Assembly: GCF_009707705.1 (NCBI RefSeq)
Contig: NZ_WLYX01000001.1
Coordinates: 1,426,001-1,490,000 of the forward strand
Origin: Paludibacterium denitrificans
GTDB taxonomy: Bacteria; Pseudomonadota; Gammaproteobacteria; Burkholderiales; Chromobacteriaceae
DNA: 64,000 nucleotides
Direction of reading: 5' to 3'
Numbering within the stretch: position 1 is the stretch's first letter; the number at the start of each line of letters is the position of its first letter. This document shows, piece by piece, positions 45,227 through 54,905 of this stretch. The notes below the pieces were generated by a model. It was given only the letters and a program-made list of their open reading frames with translations, ran no database searches and was not told where the DNA came from. Position numbers and translations under genes: made by a program.

Positions 45227-45920
45227 GGTTAAAATCCATCACATTTATATTGTGGAGTGCCGCTGTTTGGTGATTGCTGTTTTTTATTAGTGGCTTGAAA
45301 TGTCGTGTTTTATTGTGCCAAGCCTATTATAAAATTAGGTAGGCTAACCCGGTGTAGTCAGTAGATGCAGGTTATTACTATGTTGCTGGTATAGTGTTTC
45401 GCCCAACAAGAGATAAAGCCGAATGGCTATAGCGAGGAAGGTGGGATATTTCTTGGTTAGATGTGTTTGTGATGATTTAATTTATTTAGTTGTTTAACTA
45501 AATGTTTTTTTGCCATAATTATTATGGTAGTTTTTTATATATTAATTCTGGCGGGTGCAGGGAAAATACCATCTTATAATATTTAAATTTTTTGTCGTTC
45601 GCCAGTTGCTTCTGAAAAACCAAGTGTGAATTTGCTACGCTTTATTTTTTAATAAGATTTTGCTGTGTTCGCGATTTTTTGAAATAAATTATTTGCGTTT
45701 TCTGTGGAATTGCCTACGCCTACAAACCCTACCTCCGGTTTGTTGCTCCATGTAATGGCAAGAGTTATTAAAATAATGACTAATATAAATATTTACTCAT
45801 TTTAAATTTCACCGTGTGGTGATATTTATTGGTTTGCTATTTTATAAATCTATTTCTCCTGAAAAATAACTGCTACTTGGCCATGATTTTAATATTTAGT
45901 TCTTATATTTTTGTGCCGCT
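45227..45920. other. AT-rich non-coding gap inside the island
   Basis: About 690 bases of markedly AT-rich sequence with runs of A and T and no reading frame I can support on either strand. It separates the Asp-box gene from the three immunity-like genes and probably holds the promoter of the Asp-box gene. Its composition contrasts sharply with the surrounding chromosome, as expected for transferred DNA. Confidence 0.6.
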
Positions 45921-46638
45921 TACTGACTTTCACAACGGGATAATGCCTTGCGGGCGGCGGGAATGCCTTTGTACTTGTTGGGGTTGCCAAGGCAGTGGTC
46001 ATCCTGAGTCAGGGTGAGTTTGTCATTTGCCTCAGCAAACCGGATCAGGACCGTCATATAGCGCCAACCCGGCCAATATCTTCTGGGCGTTTTGCCGGGG
46101 AACTATTGGTTAGGTAGTAGCTGAGGGAAACAAGAACGCCATCACGGCCTTTACCGGCAGAACCGATGCCTTCCACACCGTTACACCAAGTGCCGTAATG
46201 GTTCTCAGGGAGAGAAATTTTGAGTGCGGCAGCCTTGTTGAGGTGTTTGTCATTTACGTAAAGAACACAGGCGCCACCGCCGGGCAATGCTTGAGGTTTC
46301 CGCTTCACGGCTAAGGCCCTGTCGTATTCTTTTTCTTGTGCAGCGGTTTGGTAGTTGAACGCTCGTAAATAATAGACCTTGCCATTGAAGATGGCATGTG
46401 CATGGCCGTATGCCCCCCAAGAGATCAGCGACTCCGGGGTGATCTCGTTTCTGGCGAGCAGGTCGGCTTTGATTTTTTCCTCGTGCTTCTCAAAAAATTT
46501 GCTCACAAGAGATGTATCGTCTAGCTGCCTGAGCTCTTTGTCATACCCAAGATATTTAGTATCAAGAGTCAATTCGGCGTGGACGCTCGCTGAGAGAAAA
46601 AAAGCAGCACCAAGCAGTATTCTTACAATTGGATTCAT
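45921..46638 (-). CDS. Secreted immunity-like paralogue 1 (frame interrupted)
   Basis: First (leftmost) of three tandem paralogues. About 239 residues: signal peptide MNPIVRILLGAAFFLSASVH, then LARNEITPESLISWGAYGHA, GGGACVLYVNDKH, YGTWCNGVEGIGSAGKGRDG and C-terminal LTLTQDDHCLGNPNKYKGIP. The cysteines (in ACVLY, TWCNG, DHCLG and SRCESQ) could form disulfides. The break near 46070 is one G lost in CCGGGGTTGG; repaired, the tail matches copy 2. Secretion to the periplasm and position after a peptidoglycan-hydrolase effector argue for an immunity role; the family is unknown to me. Confidence 0.65.
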
Positions 46639-46645
46639 GGGGCGT

Positions 46646-47371
46646 TTACTGACTTTCACAACGAGATAATGCCTTGCGGGCAGCGGGAATGCCTTTGTAC
46701 TTGTTGGGGTTACCAAGGCAGTGGTCATCCTGAGTCAGGGTGAGTTTGCCATTTGTTTCAGCAAACCGGATCAGGACCGTCATATAGCGCCAGTCTTGGC
46801 CAATATCTTCAGCACGCTTCGCTAGTTTGTTATCGGTGAGGTAATAGCTGAGAGAAACAAGAACGCCATCGCGGCCTTTACCGGCAGAACCGATGCCCTC
46901 CACACCATTACACCAAGTGCCGTAATGGTTTTCGGGGAGTGATATCTTGAGTGCCGCGACCTTTTTTAGGTGTTTGTCATTTACGTAAAGAACACAGGCT
47001 CCACCACCGGGTAATGCTTGAGATTTCCGCTTCGCGGCCAAGGACTTGTCGTATTCTTTATCTTGTGCAGCAGTTTGGTAGTTGAAAGCTCGCAAGTAAT
47101 AATCTTTGCCATTAAACATGACATGCGCATGGCCGTATGCCCCCCAAGTGATCATGGACTCCGGGGTGATCTCATTTCTGGCAAGCAGGTCGGCTCTGAT
47201 GGTTTTGTCCTCATGTTCCATGAATTTATCTACTGGCTTGCTTTCGTCCCAGCCTAACTGGCTGAGTTCTTTACTTAGGCCAAGATATTTAGTATCAAGA
47301 GTCAATTCGGCGTGGACGGTTGTCGAGAGAAAAAAAGCAGCACCAAGCAGTATTCTTACAATTGGATTCAT
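46646..47371 (-). CDS. Secreted immunity-like paralogue 2
   Basis: Middle copy, with intact frame, 241 residues. Signal peptide MNPIVRILLGAAFFLSTTVH is nearly identical to copy 1. The mature protein contains TKYLGLSKELSQLGWDESKP, the conserved GGGACVLYVNDKH and WCNGVEGIGSAGKGRDGV blocks, and the complete C-terminus DWRYMTVLIRFAETNGKLTL to SRCESQ. It serves as the template for recognising the same tail in copies 1 and 3. Spacing to both neighbours is only seven bases, so the three genes are one transcript. Confidence 0.72.
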   Translation of the reverse strand: MNPIVRILLGAAFFLSTTVHAELTLDTKYLGLSKELSQLGWDESKPVDKFMEHEDKTIRADLLARNEITPESMITWGAYGHAHVMFNGKDYYLRAFNYQTAAQDKEYDKSLAAKRKSQALPGGGACVLYVNDKHLKKVAALKISLPENHYGTWCNGVEGIGSAGKGRDGVLVSLSYYLTDNKLAKRAEDIGQDWRYMTVLIRFAETNGKLTLTQDDHCLGNPNKYKGIPAARKALSRCESQ

Positions 47372-47378
47372 GGGTCGT

Positions 47379-48091
47379 TTACTGACTTTCGCAACGAGAT
47401 AATGCCTTGCGGGCAGCGGGAATGCCTTTGTACTTGTTAGGGTTGCCAAGACAGTGGTCATCCTGAGTCAGGGTGAGTTTGCCATTTGCCTCAGCAAACC
47501 GGATCAGGACCGTCATATAGCGCCAACCCGGCCAATATCTTCTGGGCGTTTTGCCGGGGAACTATTGGTTAGGTAGTAGCTGAGGGAAACAAGAACGCCA
47601 TCGCGGCCTTTACCGGCAGAACCGATGCCTTCCACACCGTTACACCAAGTACCGTAATGGTTCTCAGGGAGAGAGACTTTGAGTGCGGCAGCCTTTTTAA
47701 GGTTTTTGTCATTTACGTAAAGAACGCAGGCACCACCACCGGGAATCACTTTTGAGTGAACATCCGCCCTGCTTCTTCGATCCTGTTCAGCGGTTTGGTA
47801 GTTGAAAGCTCGCAAGTAATAATCTTTGCCATTGAAAATGGCATGTGCATGGCCATATGCCCCCCAAGTGATCAGGGATTCCGGGGTGATCTCATTTCTG
47901 GCAAGCAGGTCGGCTTTGATGGTTTTCTCTTCATTCCTCATGAAGTTAAACATAGGCTGTCTTTCATCCCACTCCATCTGGCTGTATTCCTTTTTTGCAC
48001 CAAGATATTTAGTGTCAAGAATTAGTTCGGCGTGGACGGTTGTCGAGAGGAACAAAACAGCACTAAGCAGTGTTCTTGCAGTAATATTCAT
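47379..48091 (-). CDS. Secreted immunity-like paralogue 3 (frame interrupted)
   Basis: Copy next to the effector. Signal peptide MNITARTLLSAVLFLSTTVH; about 237 residues after repair. Most divergent from the others in its N-terminal half (EYSQMEWDERQPMFNFMRNE) and in the linker SRADVHSKVIPGGGACVLY. Yet its 3' third is almost identical to copy 1, including the same one-base loss near 47527. Its start codon lies 28 bases inside the 3' end of the effector gene, so effector and immunity-like gene overlap and are translated together, which supports pairing. Confidence 0.7.
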
Positions 48092-49447
48092 AAGATTCTT
48101 TCAATTTTACATCGTAGTCGGTGTCGTTCTTGTAATTAGGTCCGTTGTAGTGGTAGGCAATCAAATGCCAGTTCTTTTCCTTGACCGCTTGCCAGAGCTT
48201 GGGGTTTTTCTTGATAAAGTTACTAAAAGTTCAATCTGACCAACTTCGTTGCGACACATTTTTATCACAAACGTTTGAATATCATTTAAACCGCAGGCGC
48301 CGAAATTTTCTCCCATAACCTGAAACTTCCCCCAAGATGCAGATTTCAATGCCGCGTCTTTGTTCAAGCGGTAAGCGTTTATCAGCCGCAGATAGTCTCG
48401 CTGATTGTCGCGAATGTCATCTTGGTCTACTTGGTTGTCGTGCATCTGGTTATCGTGCTGGTTCAGCTTCTTACGCGAGCGATAACCTATTGGCCAACAG
48501 ATATCGTGGTGGTCATCATATGGGCTTTTACAGCCCGGCACCCCCTTGCCATGACGTAGCTTTGTCTTGGTGTTGGGTAGCGGGCCATTAGCACAGGTCA
48601 GGCGATGGAAATAATGCCGTTCAAACATGATCTTGGGTGCATGTACCTTGTGCGCGGCAGTGTCATTGATGACCCAGAAGGCCGAACGGCCACCGGACTC
48701 TACTTTGGCAATCGCCTTCAGCACATTTATTTCGCATAGCAGGCTATCGGCAAGAATTTTCCAATCACCCTCGGTAATCGGCTTGTCTTCGTACGCCTGC
48801 ATATAAGCCAGTAACTTATTGGGCAGGTCGATGCCAATCTCGATAACGGATTCGCCACCTTTGCCTTTTTTCTTTTTCTTTCTCACGTCCGGGTTGTTGG
48901 GCATGGGGCTGCCGCTTGGCTTTGGCGGTAGGGTGGGTTTTGATTTTTGCGGAGCAGGATGTTTACGCCCCGGGTTTGGTGTGGTGGGGGCTTCCGGTGG
49001 GTGTGGCTCCAGCTTGTCTTTGAAAGATATATAGGGGCTGATGAGTGTGATCAGCTTTTCGCCATATCCTGATACGGTGCTGCCTACTTTCTGCCAGTTT
49101 CCAACCGCATCCTTGATCAGAATCTCAACACTGGATTTTGCATGGGCGGTGATTTTTTCAAAGGACAGGCCGTCTTTTCCGGTTTTCCCTTGATGCACTT
49201 TCCCATCGGTTATAAGTTGGTAGACCAAGTTTCCAATCGGATAGCGTACGGCGTCGAGAAATAGTGCTTTAACTGAAAATGCTGCATGTTCGTTCAGATA
49301 AATAACCCGGCCGCTTTGTAAGCTTTTTAGATTCTTCAAACCATTGAACTTGATTAAGCTGGGCACCGGAACACCGGTTGTCCTGGCAATTTTTGCCAAA
49401 GTGTCACCCTTTTGGACAACATAGACTTCAGAGGTTGTCTGTGTCAT
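48063..49447 (-). CDS. LysM-N-acetylmuramidase, predicted T6SS peptidoglycan-degrading effector (frame break near 3' end)
   Basis: About 461 residues. N-terminal LysM domain (VYVVQKGDTLAKIARTTGVP), a middle domain (about 60-150), a Pro/Lys-rich linker with RKKKKKGKG, then an N-acetylmuramidase (DUF3380) domain: catalytic Glu in LKAIAKVESGG, KIMFERHYFHRL, ASWGKFQVMGENF and, after repair near 48225 (one A lost), LWQAVKEKNWHLIAYHYNGP. It should cleave the glycan of peptidoglycan. The region before the last block carries an Asp-Asn-Gln-rich stretch. It lies after vgrG on the same strand and lacks a signal peptide, as expected for cargo delivered by T6SS. The start at 49447 has GGAGG nearby. Confidence 0.85.
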
Positions 49448-49721
49448 CGCTTTCTTCCTCCGCATAATCTTGCCAATCGGCAATGCCTTCTTCTATTTGC
49501 CAGTCTTCCTTCAGCATCAGCATATGAGTCAGTTTTTCTTCCATGTGACTGGTTGCACTGGCTGTTTCCGGTTGTTCCGGGTTGGCGTGAAGGGCGGCGA
49601 TCTGTTGGCTTTCCAGTAAGCTGTTGGACTTGAATTTATTGGCAAACGGGAGCCGGGCCGTCGGAAAATCTGGCCATTCAAGCTTTTGGCTGTAACGCAC
49701 CATCTCTTTTGGCTGCGGCAT
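49428..49721 (-). CDS. VgrG C-terminal tail or separate small adaptor
   Basis: 97 residues starting MPQPKEMVRYSQKLEWPDFP and ending in an acidic tail ADWQDYAEEESDD. Read alone it is a small gene between vgrG and the effector. However, upstream sequence in nearly the same frame encodes GASHSLCGKLEFTF; removing one T joins it directly to MPQPKEM, giving an ending like other VgrG proteins with DUF2345. I favour a VgrG tail that binds the effector. The alternative is an effector-specific adaptor. Overlaps the effector start by 20 bases. Confidence 0.55.
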   Translation of the reverse strand: MPQPKEMVRYSQKLEWPDFPTARLPFANKFKSNSLLESQQIAALHANPEQPETASATSHMEEKLTHMLMLKEDWQIEEGIADWQDYAEEESDDTDNL

Positions 49722-49762
49722 GGCGACAGGAGGGAAATGTAAACTCTAGCTTCCCACACAAA

Positions 49763-52281
49763 CTATGACTGGCCCCCTTCACACTCACCGAGCCCGGGCA
49801 GTGAATCTCGATGTTCCCCCCCCTTCAGCCGGATATAGCCGCCCCCGCTGGTCAGCAGGATTTCTTCTTTGGCCGCAATCGTGACCTTGCCTTTACACGA
49901 CGTAACGGTGACATCCTTGTCCGCCGTCAGCTCCATCTCCCCACTCTGTGCCTGCACCTGTACCTTGCCTTTGGCCGCAATCAGCTTCAGCGCCACCTTG
50001 TCCTTCACCCCCGCCACAAACAGGCTGATGTGCTGGCCGACGTTGTGCAGCCAGCGGCGACCGGTGGTGTGGTTGCTGTCGCGCTGGGCGATCAGGTTAA
50101 GGTTGGTTTAGCGCTGAGGGTCTGGCTTTGTTCACTGGCACTGGCGATACCGGCCGGGCCGGACAGGATGAGTAACGGTTGCTGACCGCTTTGGTCTTTG
50201 GCGGTCTTGCCCTCTTTATCGGTGTTGCTGCTTACTTCCCGGGCTTTGAGGGCCGCGACGTGGTGTTGCAGGTGGCCGCTGTCTTTCTTTCCGGCGGCGC
50301 TGTTGTCCGGATTGATGGCCTCCGGCCCGGTTTCCATGCGGTCGGCCAACTGGGCGCTGGCGGTGTCGGCCAGGCTTTGGCTCAGGTTGAGGGCGGCATC
50401 GAGCTGGCTTTGTACGTGCTCCCGTGCCAGCTGTGGGTCGGCGGCCCCATTCTGTGCCTCGGTCGTGAGCAGCAGACCGTGGGCGGCGCGGATCGCGCCG
50501 TGCTGGTCGGTCCGCAGTTCGAAGCCGTTACCGCGCGGCTGGGCTTTGCCGTTCGTGCGCGGCTGGGTCAGAAAGCCCTGGTTGAGCTGGGTCTTGCCGG
50601 ATTCGCTGCTGAGTTTGGCCCGCACTTCGCCGGGGGTGTCGTCGAACAGCAGTTCGTTGTATTGCCCACCCTGATGTTCTTTCGACTTGATGCCGGACAG
50701 GGTCTTGTTGGCTAAGCAAGGCACCGGCGCCGCTAAAGGCCGGGGTGGCATGACTACCGTTGTACAGCACGCCCACAATCACCGGGCGGTCGATGTCGCC
50801 TTCGATGAAGTCGACCAGCACTTCCTGACCGATGCGCGGAATGAACTGGTGCCCCCAAAGCGCTTAGCCGAGGGCATGGCCACCCGTAGCCAGCAGGAGG
50901 ACTGGTCATCGAGATTGGCGCCGAGGGTCGGGTGTTCGTCTGGCCGCTGCCAGTGGAACTGCACCTTGATGCGCCCCCGGGCATCGGTATACACCTCCTC
51001 ACCCGCCGGGCCGACCACCGTGGCGGTCTGTACCCCCCGGGAGGTCGGTCGGGCCAGCTCGCTGTGTGCATACGCTGGCGTCAGCGGCAGACCGCGCCGC
51101 TGGGCGGTGAATTCGGTCTCGAACGGCGACTTGGCCGCATCCGCCTCGGGTTGGCCGATCAGGCCGGACAGCGCCCCCTGCAGGTCGACGGGCAGGTTGT
51201 TACGCGCCCGGAAGGTCTGCCGGGTAACCACGAATTCACGCTGCTCACGGCTGTCCCCCTCGTGCGCCGGATGATCATCCAGCCGGAACCATTGGCTACA
51301 CACAGACCACGGACTGACCCGCTGCCGCTGAAGGTCTTGGCCGGGCATCGTGTGCCTGCTGGCGCAGCTGGGCATACTGGCCAAGCTGATCGGCGTCATT
51401 GGCATAGTGGAGCGATTGCGGATCGTAGTCCTGCAAGGTGGATTGCAGCGTCTCGCCGCGTGCCCCCTGATCGATACGGCTCTGGTCAAGGCTGTGCTGG
51501 GTCGCCACCGGCTGGTAGTCAAAGCTGGCCAACGCCACCTGACTGGCGACCACCTGACGGCTGGCCGACCAGTCGGTCAGCCCGTCTTCGTCCTCGGTGG
51601 CATCACGACGGTGATAGCGCACCCGCTCCAACGGCGCGGCGGGCAGGCTGTAAGGATCGTCGAACACCACCAGTTCCACCTGTGGCGTCTCCCCGTCGTG
51701 GTGCTCGAAACGCCGGGCATAGCCTTCTTCCTGCAACAGCCGCACGATGAAATCGAAATCGCTCTCGCGGTACTGCAGACAATACCGGCGGGGAGCGGCT
51801 GGCTGGGTGTGAAAGCTCAGCGTCTGCACCGGGCAAAGACGGCATTATTGGCCTGATGCTCGTGGAGGATCTGCGTCACGATCTCCGGGACGGTCAGATC
51901 CTGAAACACCCGTGAAGTCCGGCGGTGGCGCAACAGGGCAAACGGCGGCTCGAGGGTCAGCGCATACTTGGCGAAACCGCCATCGGCGCCCAACAACTCG
52001 GCGCGCGAGACGACGCCACAGCGGATACTCTCCCGGCCATCGGCCTCCTGTACCCCCAGCCGGGCGGTCAGGCCGAGCAGCGACTTGAGTTCAAGATGGG
52101 TATCGGGAGACAGACAGGTGAGCTGATAGAGATAGGCCTCGGAGACGCCCTCGCGGCCGTCCAGCGCGTGGGGCAACAACGATTCGGCGCTGAGCGATGG
52201 GGCCTCGAGCTGCAGGGTGAGCAGGCGCTGGTGCTGGGTGAAGGCGCTGGCGAAGCTGGCGAGCAGGGCAGACAGATCCAT
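49763..52281 (-). CDS. vgrG: T6SS spike protein VgrG with DUF2345 (about seven frame breaks)
   Basis: Forms the puncturing trimer of the type VI secretion tail and carries effectors. Visible blocks are the gp27-like N-terminus (LQLEAPSLSAESLLPHALDG, EAYLYQLTCLS), RESDFDFIVRLLQEEGYARR, the gp5-like FIPRIGQEVLVDFIEGDIDR and DRPVIVGVLYNG, ANKTLSGIKSKEHQGGQYNE, and the DUF2345 needle (ELTADKDVTVTSCKGKVTIA). Breaks are at about 51836, 51330, 51295-51299 (GTAGC), 50862-50868 (GCTAAGC), 50711-50717 (GCTTAGC), 50105-50112 and about 49812; the five marked by GCTGGC-type changes restore Ala-Gly or Leu-Ala. No Hcp, TssB/C or other structural gene is visible here, so this is an orphan vgrG module. Confidence 0.92.
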
Positions 52282-52690
52282 GGAGTCTTGTCACGTCGGG
52301 TGACGTGAGTGTTCACGAACGGTTGAAAGCGCGAGTTTATGCCGACGACATGGCTGGGGCAAGGCAGCGTGGCAGGGGTAAGTATTTGTACGGAGGGGGA
52401 GACCGGTTCGTTTCTGACTTGGATATTCACCCCGGCTTTTTATCTTGCTGACAGATTATCGAGTGGCTAGAAACAAAGATGTATTGCTGCCGGGATGGAC
52501 TGGCTGTATTGCGAATGTCAGAGGTGGCTTGCGGTGTGGCTGGTATTGAAATGGCCTTGGCTATTCTCTTGCTGCGCCAGCTTGGCAGTTATATCAGCCG
52601 TTTGACTGGTTCGGAGCCTGATGGCGTGTAGATATTAACCGGCACAGGAGTTTGGAACGTGTGCGATAACCTGTTACCCGGGAGGTGACC
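52282..52690. other. Intergenic region upstream of vgrG
   Basis: 409 bases between the divergent vgrG and flavin-reductase genes with no supported frame. It must hold both promoters. No uptake-like motif is present. Confidence 0.5.
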
Positions 52691-53230
52691 ATGTCGAAAC
52701 AGGCATTTCCACTTGGCAAAGTGTATTCCTTGCTGGAACCGGGGCCGGTGGTGCTGTTGGTGACCGCCGGGGCCAAGCGGCCCAATGTCATGCCGATGTC
52801 GTGGTTGACCATGCTGGAGTTCGAGCCGCCGCTGGTGGGCATCGTGGTCAGTCAGAACAATTACAGCTTCGGCCTGCTGGCCGAGGGCAAGGCGTGTTCG
52901 CTCAACATCCCGACGGCAGAGTTGGCCGAACAGGTGGTGGGCTGCGGCAATTGTTCCGGGCGCGAGGTGGACAAGTTTGCCCGCTTTGGCCTGACGACCC
53001 GTCCGGCGCAGACGATGGCTCCGCCGTTGCTTGAGCAGTGTTATGCCAGCCTGGAATGTCGTCTGGTGGATGCCAGCATGGCCGAGCGCTACAACTTGTT
53101 TGTGCTGGAGGTGGTGCAAGCCCTGGGTGGACCCGACGGTCAAGGCGGCGCAAACGCTGCATCACCGTGGCTATGGTACGTTCATGCTGGCTTAAGCAAC
53201 GAGATCACTCTGCCGTCGCGCATGAAATAA
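52691..53230 (+). CDS. Flavin reductase-like domain protein (frame interrupted)
   Basis: About 180 residues of the DIM6/NTAB flavin-reductase-like FMN-binding family. PGPVVLLVTAGAKRPNVMPM, SWLTMLEFEPPLVGIVVS, ACSLNIPTAELAEQVVGCGN and, after repair, VDPTVKAAQTLHHRGYGTFM match. Such proteins bind FMN and reduce flavins or other substrates. Breaks are at 53121 (GCCCTGGG for GCCTGGG) and 53190-53197 (GCTTAAGC for GCTGGC). Good ribosome binding site GGAGG. It carries the first 9-mer copy (52922) after the 10 kb gap, so the gap ends here. Confidence 0.85.
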   Translation: MSKQAFPLGKVYSLLEPGPVVLLVTAGAKRPNVMPMSWLTMLEFEPPLVGIVVSQNNYSFGLLAEGKACSLNIPTAELAEQVVGCGNCSGREVDKFARFGLTTRPAQTMAPPLLEQCYASLECRLVDASMAERYNLFVLEVVQALGGPDGQGGANAASPWLWYVHAGLSNEITLPSRMK

Positions 53231-53352
53231 CGGGCAGCGCCAGTGCAGGCGCGGTGGTGGTGTGAGCTAGATCAAGGACGGAGCAGGTGGTTTGCCGCTA
53301 GCATGAAAACGTAGACAAAACCTGTCATCACCCACCCTTTAAGGAGTTGCCT

Positions 53353-53568
53353 ATGTTTCCGGAATACCGTGAACTGATTTCCAAGCTGAAAAATGATGAT
53401 CTGCATTTTTCCAAGCTGTTCGACAAACACAATGAACTGGATCAGCAGATCAAGAATATCGAAGCACACATTGCCGACGGCAGCAGCGATGATATTGAAA
53501 CGCTGAAGAAAGAAAAGCTGCGTCTGAAAGACGAGTTGTACGCGCTGTTGAAAAACGCCGCGGCCTGA
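53353..53568 (+). CDS. YdcH/DUF465 family small helical protein
   Basis: 71 residues, frame intact: YRELISKLKNDDLHFSKLFD, DKHNELDQQIKNIEAH and ETLKKEKLRLKDELYALLK. The spacing of two charged amphipathic helices is that of the DUF465 family (E. coli YdcH). Ribosome binding site AAGGAG. Function unknown. Its own terminator follows. Confidence 0.9.
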   Translation: MFPEYRELISKLKNDDLHFSKLFDKHNELDQQIKNIEAHIADGSSDDIETLKKEKLRLKDELYALLKNAAA

Positions 53569-53587
53569 TCCGCTTCGTTTGGTGCCG

Positions 53588-53616
53588 ATAACCCACCTTG
53601 ACGGTGGGTTTTGTTT
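53588..53616 (+). terminator. Terminator after the DUF465 gene
   Basis: ACCCACC / GGTGGGT stem followed by TTTTGTTTTTTG. Confidence 0.88.
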
Positions 53617-53641
53617 TTTGCGCGGGCTGCCGGAGTGGGCA

Positions 53642-53824
53642 TTAGCGCTTGTTGTTCCAGTTGAGAAGGGCTTCTTTCTTGTTGTCGGCTTGGGCGCCGA
53701 TAGCGTTGCAGTTGCCATTGCCGTATTGCGTGCACTGCACCCAGAAGCGGCGCGATCCGGCCTTGATCAGTTCGGCGCGCGCGCCACATTTCGGGCAGGG
53801 TTTCAGGGCGGTGGTTTCGGTCAT
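53642..53824 (-). CDS. Lar-type restriction alleviation family zinc-ribbon protein
   Basis: 60 residues, frame intact. LKPCPKCGARAELIKAGSRR and VQCTQYGNGNC provide two cysteine pairs, and KEALLNWN is the conserved C-terminal WN signature of the Lar family. Phage and prophage Lar proteins protect DNA by raising modification by type I systems. A chromosomal copy in an otherwise ordinary context may have another role. The 340 bases upstream to the next gene hold nothing I can support. Confidence 0.8.
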   Translation of the reverse strand: MTETTALKPCPKCGARAELIKAGSRRFWVQCTQYGNGNCNAIGAQADNKKEALLNWNNKR

Positions 53825-54163
53825 ACGGTTATCCTGCGGAAGATAAAGTCGGCATGGGCCAGCCGGTAATCGGACTGATATGGTGCTGCGCGATCATAGC
53901 CTAACCATGGCGGGCGCGGGAGTCTGATCGACACCGGCGCAGGCATTGCCCATCTTGGGTAATGGCTCAAACGGTGGGGCGCGGAACAAGAAGCCTTGTC
54001 GCTCAGTAGCTTAGCGTAAGCGTTGTAGCGGTGTGGATGGCGACGGTGAGCGGGCTTGGCTGCTACCGGGCTGTTTTGCCGGGGGTTTTTGGTTACATTG
54101 TCCGATGAGAATCGGTCAACGATGGATACGTTCTGCAAGGGACGATCAAAGGTAGCAATCCTG

Positions 54164-54865
54164 ATGAAGTGGATGGTATTGGTTGTTGGCGCGTTGCTGG
54201 CCGCACAGGCGGCGTTGGCGCTGCCAACGATTGAGCTGGTGACGCATGATATTCCGCCGTATGTGATGCTGGACGCGGTGGGGACGCCGGTGGATGGCAT
54301 GGCGCTACGCACGTTGCAGTGCGCGCTGCAGCAACTGGGTGTGCCGTATCGTCTGCGCAATACGCCGTGGGCGCGAGGTCAGAAGAGCGTGGAGCTGGGG
54401 CAGGCGGCCGGATTTTTCCCGGCGTCACGCAATAGCGAGCGCGATGGCTGGGCGGTGTATGCCGGTCCGCTGGCGCCGCAGGAGTGGCGCTGGTATCTCT
54501 TGAAGGAGAGCCGCTGGGAGCCATCCAGCCGCCTGTTTCGCGATCATGCCGTGGTGACGGCCTATCATGGTTCCAACATGATGCAATGGCTGAACAATAG
54601 CCACTATCGCATTCTGGGTAACCCGTTGTCGCATGATCAGTTGTTGGATGTGTTGCTCAACCAGCGCGTGGATGCGGTGCTGGCCGCCAACCTGACCATG
54701 GACGAATTGATGCGCAAGGCCGGTGTGGCCGGTCGCATCCGTTCGGTATTGCAGGAAAATCGCCCGCTGGGCGTGTATTTCAGCCGCAAGTTTCTGGCGC
54801 AGATGCCTGCCGATTTCATCCCGCGTTTCAATGCCCGCGCCGTACAGTGCCGGGCGCATGGCTGA
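54164..54865 (+). CDS. Periplasmic substrate-binding protein-like, family 3
   Basis: About 233 residues, frame intact. Signal peptide MKWMVLVVGALLAAQAALAL; the mature protein begins IELVTHDIPPYVMLD and continues VDGMALRTLQCALQQLGVPY, RNTPWARGQKSVELGQAAGF and FFPASRNSERDGWAVYAGPL, the layout of amino-acid type binding proteins without a nearby permease. An upstream ATG at 54122 would add 14 residues before the signal. An uptake-like motif (54879) follows. Solute unknown. Confidence 0.8.
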   Translation: MKWMVLVVGALLAAQAALALPTIELVTHDIPPYVMLDAVGTPVDGMALRTLQCALQQLGVPYRLRNTPWARGQKSVELGQAAGFFPASRNSERDGWAVYAGPLAPQEWRWYLLKESRWEPSSRLFRDHAVVTAYHGSNMMQWLNNSHYRILGNPLSHDQLLDVLLNQRVDAVLAANLTMDELMRKAGVAGRIRSVLQENRPLGVYFSRKFLAQMPADFIPRFNARAVQCRAHG

Positions 54866-54905
54866 GGCCGGATGGCGCTTCGGCCAACCCTGACCGGCGC
54901 TGGCG

